A stretch of 64,000 nt of DNA, taken from Ehretia macrophylla. Lineage: Eukaryota; Streptophyta; Magnoliopsida; Boraginales; Ehretiaceae. The notes beneath the pieces were generated by a model. It saw nothing but the letters and a program-made list of their open reading frames with translations. It was not told where the DNA came from and did no database searches. The stretch is from contig CM075766.1 of NCBI GenBank assembly GCA_037974665.1, forward strand, positions 46,675,569 through 46,739,568, read 5' to 3'. The translations under genes and the position numbers were made by a program. Of this stretch, positions 62,040 through 64,000 are shown in pieces; within the stretch, counting starts at the first letter, position 1, and each line of letters opens with the position of its first letter.

Positions 62040-62103
62040 TCCTCCCCTCCTTAAAAGAATTTCGTCCTGAAATTCAATATTACCTTTGAAATAAAGCTGG
62101 ATA

Positions 62104-64000
62104 TTATTGTTCTATCTGGTCTCTCCTTTCCCACGTTGCTTCTTCAACTCTATGATGATCCCACAACACTTTCACCATCGGTATAGTTTTGTTGCGCAAG
62201 TCCCGATCTTGTTGATCTAGGATCCGAATGGGCTTCTCCTCATAAGACAAGTTCTCCCGAAGCTGCAATGGCTCTAGCTCCAAGATATGCGATGGATCAG
62301 GATGATACTTCCGCAGCATAGAAACATGAAAGACGTCGTGAATGTTGGAGAGGTTTTGGGGTAGTGCCAGGCGATACGCCGATTTGTCCACCTTCTCAAT
62401 TATCTCGAATGGTCCTACAAATATCGGGCTCAACTTTCTACCGTTGCCGTGATTAATTAGTCCCCTCCGGGGTGATATCTTTAAGAACACTTTGTCGTCG
62501 ACCTCAAACTCTAGACTCCGTCTCCGTCGGTCTGCATAACTCTTCTGTCTTCTTTGGGCGGTAAGCATCCGTTTTCGGATGAGGTGGATATTATCAACAG
62601 TCTTCATAAGTTCAGGTAGAAGGGTCGGGTCAAAAGTCTTCGTTTCACCTACTTCATCCCAGTAAATTGGGGATCGACACTTACGTCCATACAACGCCTC
62701 AAATGGGGTCATCCCAATAGTGGCCTGATAACTATTATTATAAGCGAACTCCGCTAGGGACAGATATTTTTCCCAACCTTTCACGAAGTCTAAAACACAC
62801 GCCTTCAGCATATCCTCCAGAATCTGAATAGTTCTCTCAGATTGTCCATCAGTCTGAGGGTGATAAGCCGTGCTGAAACTCAACTTCATTCCCAAAGCTT
62901 CTTGCAATCTCTTCCAAAATCGGGAAGTAAAACGAGGATCCCTATCCAACACAATACTCAGAAGCATCCTGTACAATCTTACAATCTCCGCCACATACAT
63001 ATCTCCCAATTTCTCCGGACTATCCTCCTTGTTCATCGGTAAGAAGTGCGCTGACTTAATCAACCTATCCACTATGACCCAAACGGCAACATGACCCTTT
63101 GGTGACCTGGGCAGGTCCATAACAAAGTCCATAGTTATATGTTCTCATTTCCATTGAGGAATCTCCAACGGCTATAGTAAACCTGCTGGTCGTTGATGTT
63201 CCGCTTTGACTCTCTGGCAAGTCAAACACCGTGCCACAAACTCCGCAATCTCTCTCTTCATGTTATTCCACCAATAGTATTGCTTCAAATCTCGGTACAT
63301 CTTTGTTCCGCCGGGGTGAATAGTGTATCTTGAATTATGGACTTCTTCAAGATTCTTCTTTTTCAACTTTGGCTCATTAGGAACGCAAATCCAATTCCTA
63401 CACCTCCAAATACCATCATCATGAAACTTGAAATCTGTGTTGCTTTCTTTTATCTTCTGAAACTGTTGGTCCTTCTGTTGAGCCTCTCATAATTCAGACA
63501 GCAAGGTCGATTAAACTTGTGTAGTGGCAAAAAGTAACCCTTTCTGAGTCGATTGTGGTTTCCACAAAATGCTTCCTCCAACAACTCCTACACCTTGACT
63601 TCCAGTTTTGCCATGCTTTCTTTCCTACTTAAGGCATCTGCAACTACATTTGCTTTACCGGGCACATAATTGATTGTGCAGTTATAATCATCCAAAAGCT
63701 CCATCCACCGCGTTTGCCTCATATTCAACTCTTTTTGTGAGAACAAGTATTTCAAGCTCTTGTGATCAGTAAACACCTGAAACTTGTTACCCCACAGATA
63801 GTGCCTCTATTTCTTAAGTGCAAACACAATAGCAGCTAACTCCAAATCATGTGTTGGGTAGTTCAATTCATACGGCTTCGGTTTCCTATAAGCATACGCA
63901 ATTACTCTTCCATTTTGCATCATCACACAACCCAATCCTTCTTTCGAAGCATCGCTATAAATTACAAAACCTTGACTCCCTTCAGGCAATGCAAGAACAG
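62104..64000 (-). pseudogene. Chromovirus pol remnant: RT end, RNase H, integrase, C-terminal domain
   Basis: On the minus strand, in order: RNase H sequence ([15 protein letters not shown] near 63950, [19 protein letters not shown] near 63750, ADALSR), the integrase zinc-binding region (HPGGTKMYRDLKQYYWW and CLTCQRVK, about 63172-63330), the integrase core (MDFVMDLPRS, DRDPRFTS, STAYHPQTDGQSERTIQ, 62104-63132) and a C-terminal part with GPFEI, DVFHVSMLRKY and a chromodomain-like end WDHHRVEEATWE. This order is that of Ty3/gypsy elements. The frame is interrupted in several places, so the copy is broken. Confidence 0.92.

Larger units (their letters stand above)
58446..64000 (-). mobile_element. 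Ty3/gypsy chromovirus (Del/Tekay-like), 3' part
   Basis: On the minus strand the window shows the pol end, polypurine tract (about 62040-62053) and the 3' LTR (58446-62039). The possible left target duplication is ACTAA (58441-58445), but the other end is outside the window. Just before the purine tract is GAATTTCAGGACGAAATTC (about 62058-62076), typical of Del/Tekay-type chromoviruses. This is the only element in the window with recognisable pol. It is broken, with several breaks visible in pol, and so is a fossil, though not an ancient one. Confidence 0.9.

Overview
This window reads as flowering-plant nuclear DNA. Three things point there: stacked Ty3/gypsy (chromovirus-like) LTR elements and their solo LTRs, insertions flanked by clean 5-bp target duplications, and a long tract of plant mitochondrial DNA that has decayed like non-coding sequence. 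I cannot name the species. I found no intact host protein gene that I would trust as functional. The mitochondrial genes present (rps19, a stub of rps3, trnI-CAU, nad3, rps12, nad1 exon 1) are best read as passengers of a large nuclear insertion of mitochondrial DNA (NUMT). An odd mitochondrial contig cannot be fully excluded from sequence alone.

Layout. Positions 1-9625 are nested LTR elements: the 3' end of one element (1-2903) sits inside the 5' LTR of a non-autonomous element (2904-9056), whose 3' LTR is interrupted by part of a third LTR (9057 to about 9625). From about 9626 to 58445 the base sequence is mitochondrial in character, about 28.5 kb once insertions are removed. It was hit by two solo LTRs (22234-24734; 30219-32713), a foldback MITE (27153-27466), a young 6.1-kb non-autonomous LTR element (34582-40660) and an older one (45337-54192) that carries its own nested solo LTR (49439-52023). 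From 58446 to the right edge lies the 3' LTR and part of pol of a minus-strand chromovirus.

Mitochondrial content from left to right: rps3 start stub and rps19 pseudogene (minus), native-type trnI-CAU (minus), nad3 and rps12 pseudogenes (plus, in the conserved plant order), nad1 exon 1 (minus), and a mitovirus RdRp fossil (plus) split in two by the 45337-54192 element. The mitochondrial spacers carry a dispersed short repeat with at least nine copies on both strands.

How the parts relate: the mitochondrial tract is the landing site and the LTR elements date events on it. The non-autonomous elements share with the chromovirus a motif just before the polypurine tract, and those with a visible primer site share an initiator-Met primer site. 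This fits chromovirus-like relatives supplying the proteins for their movement. I did not find a new functional system. The most interesting objects are the layered NUMT/LTR history, the split mitovirus fossil, the dispersed mitochondrial repeat family, and a mosaic junction at one LTR.
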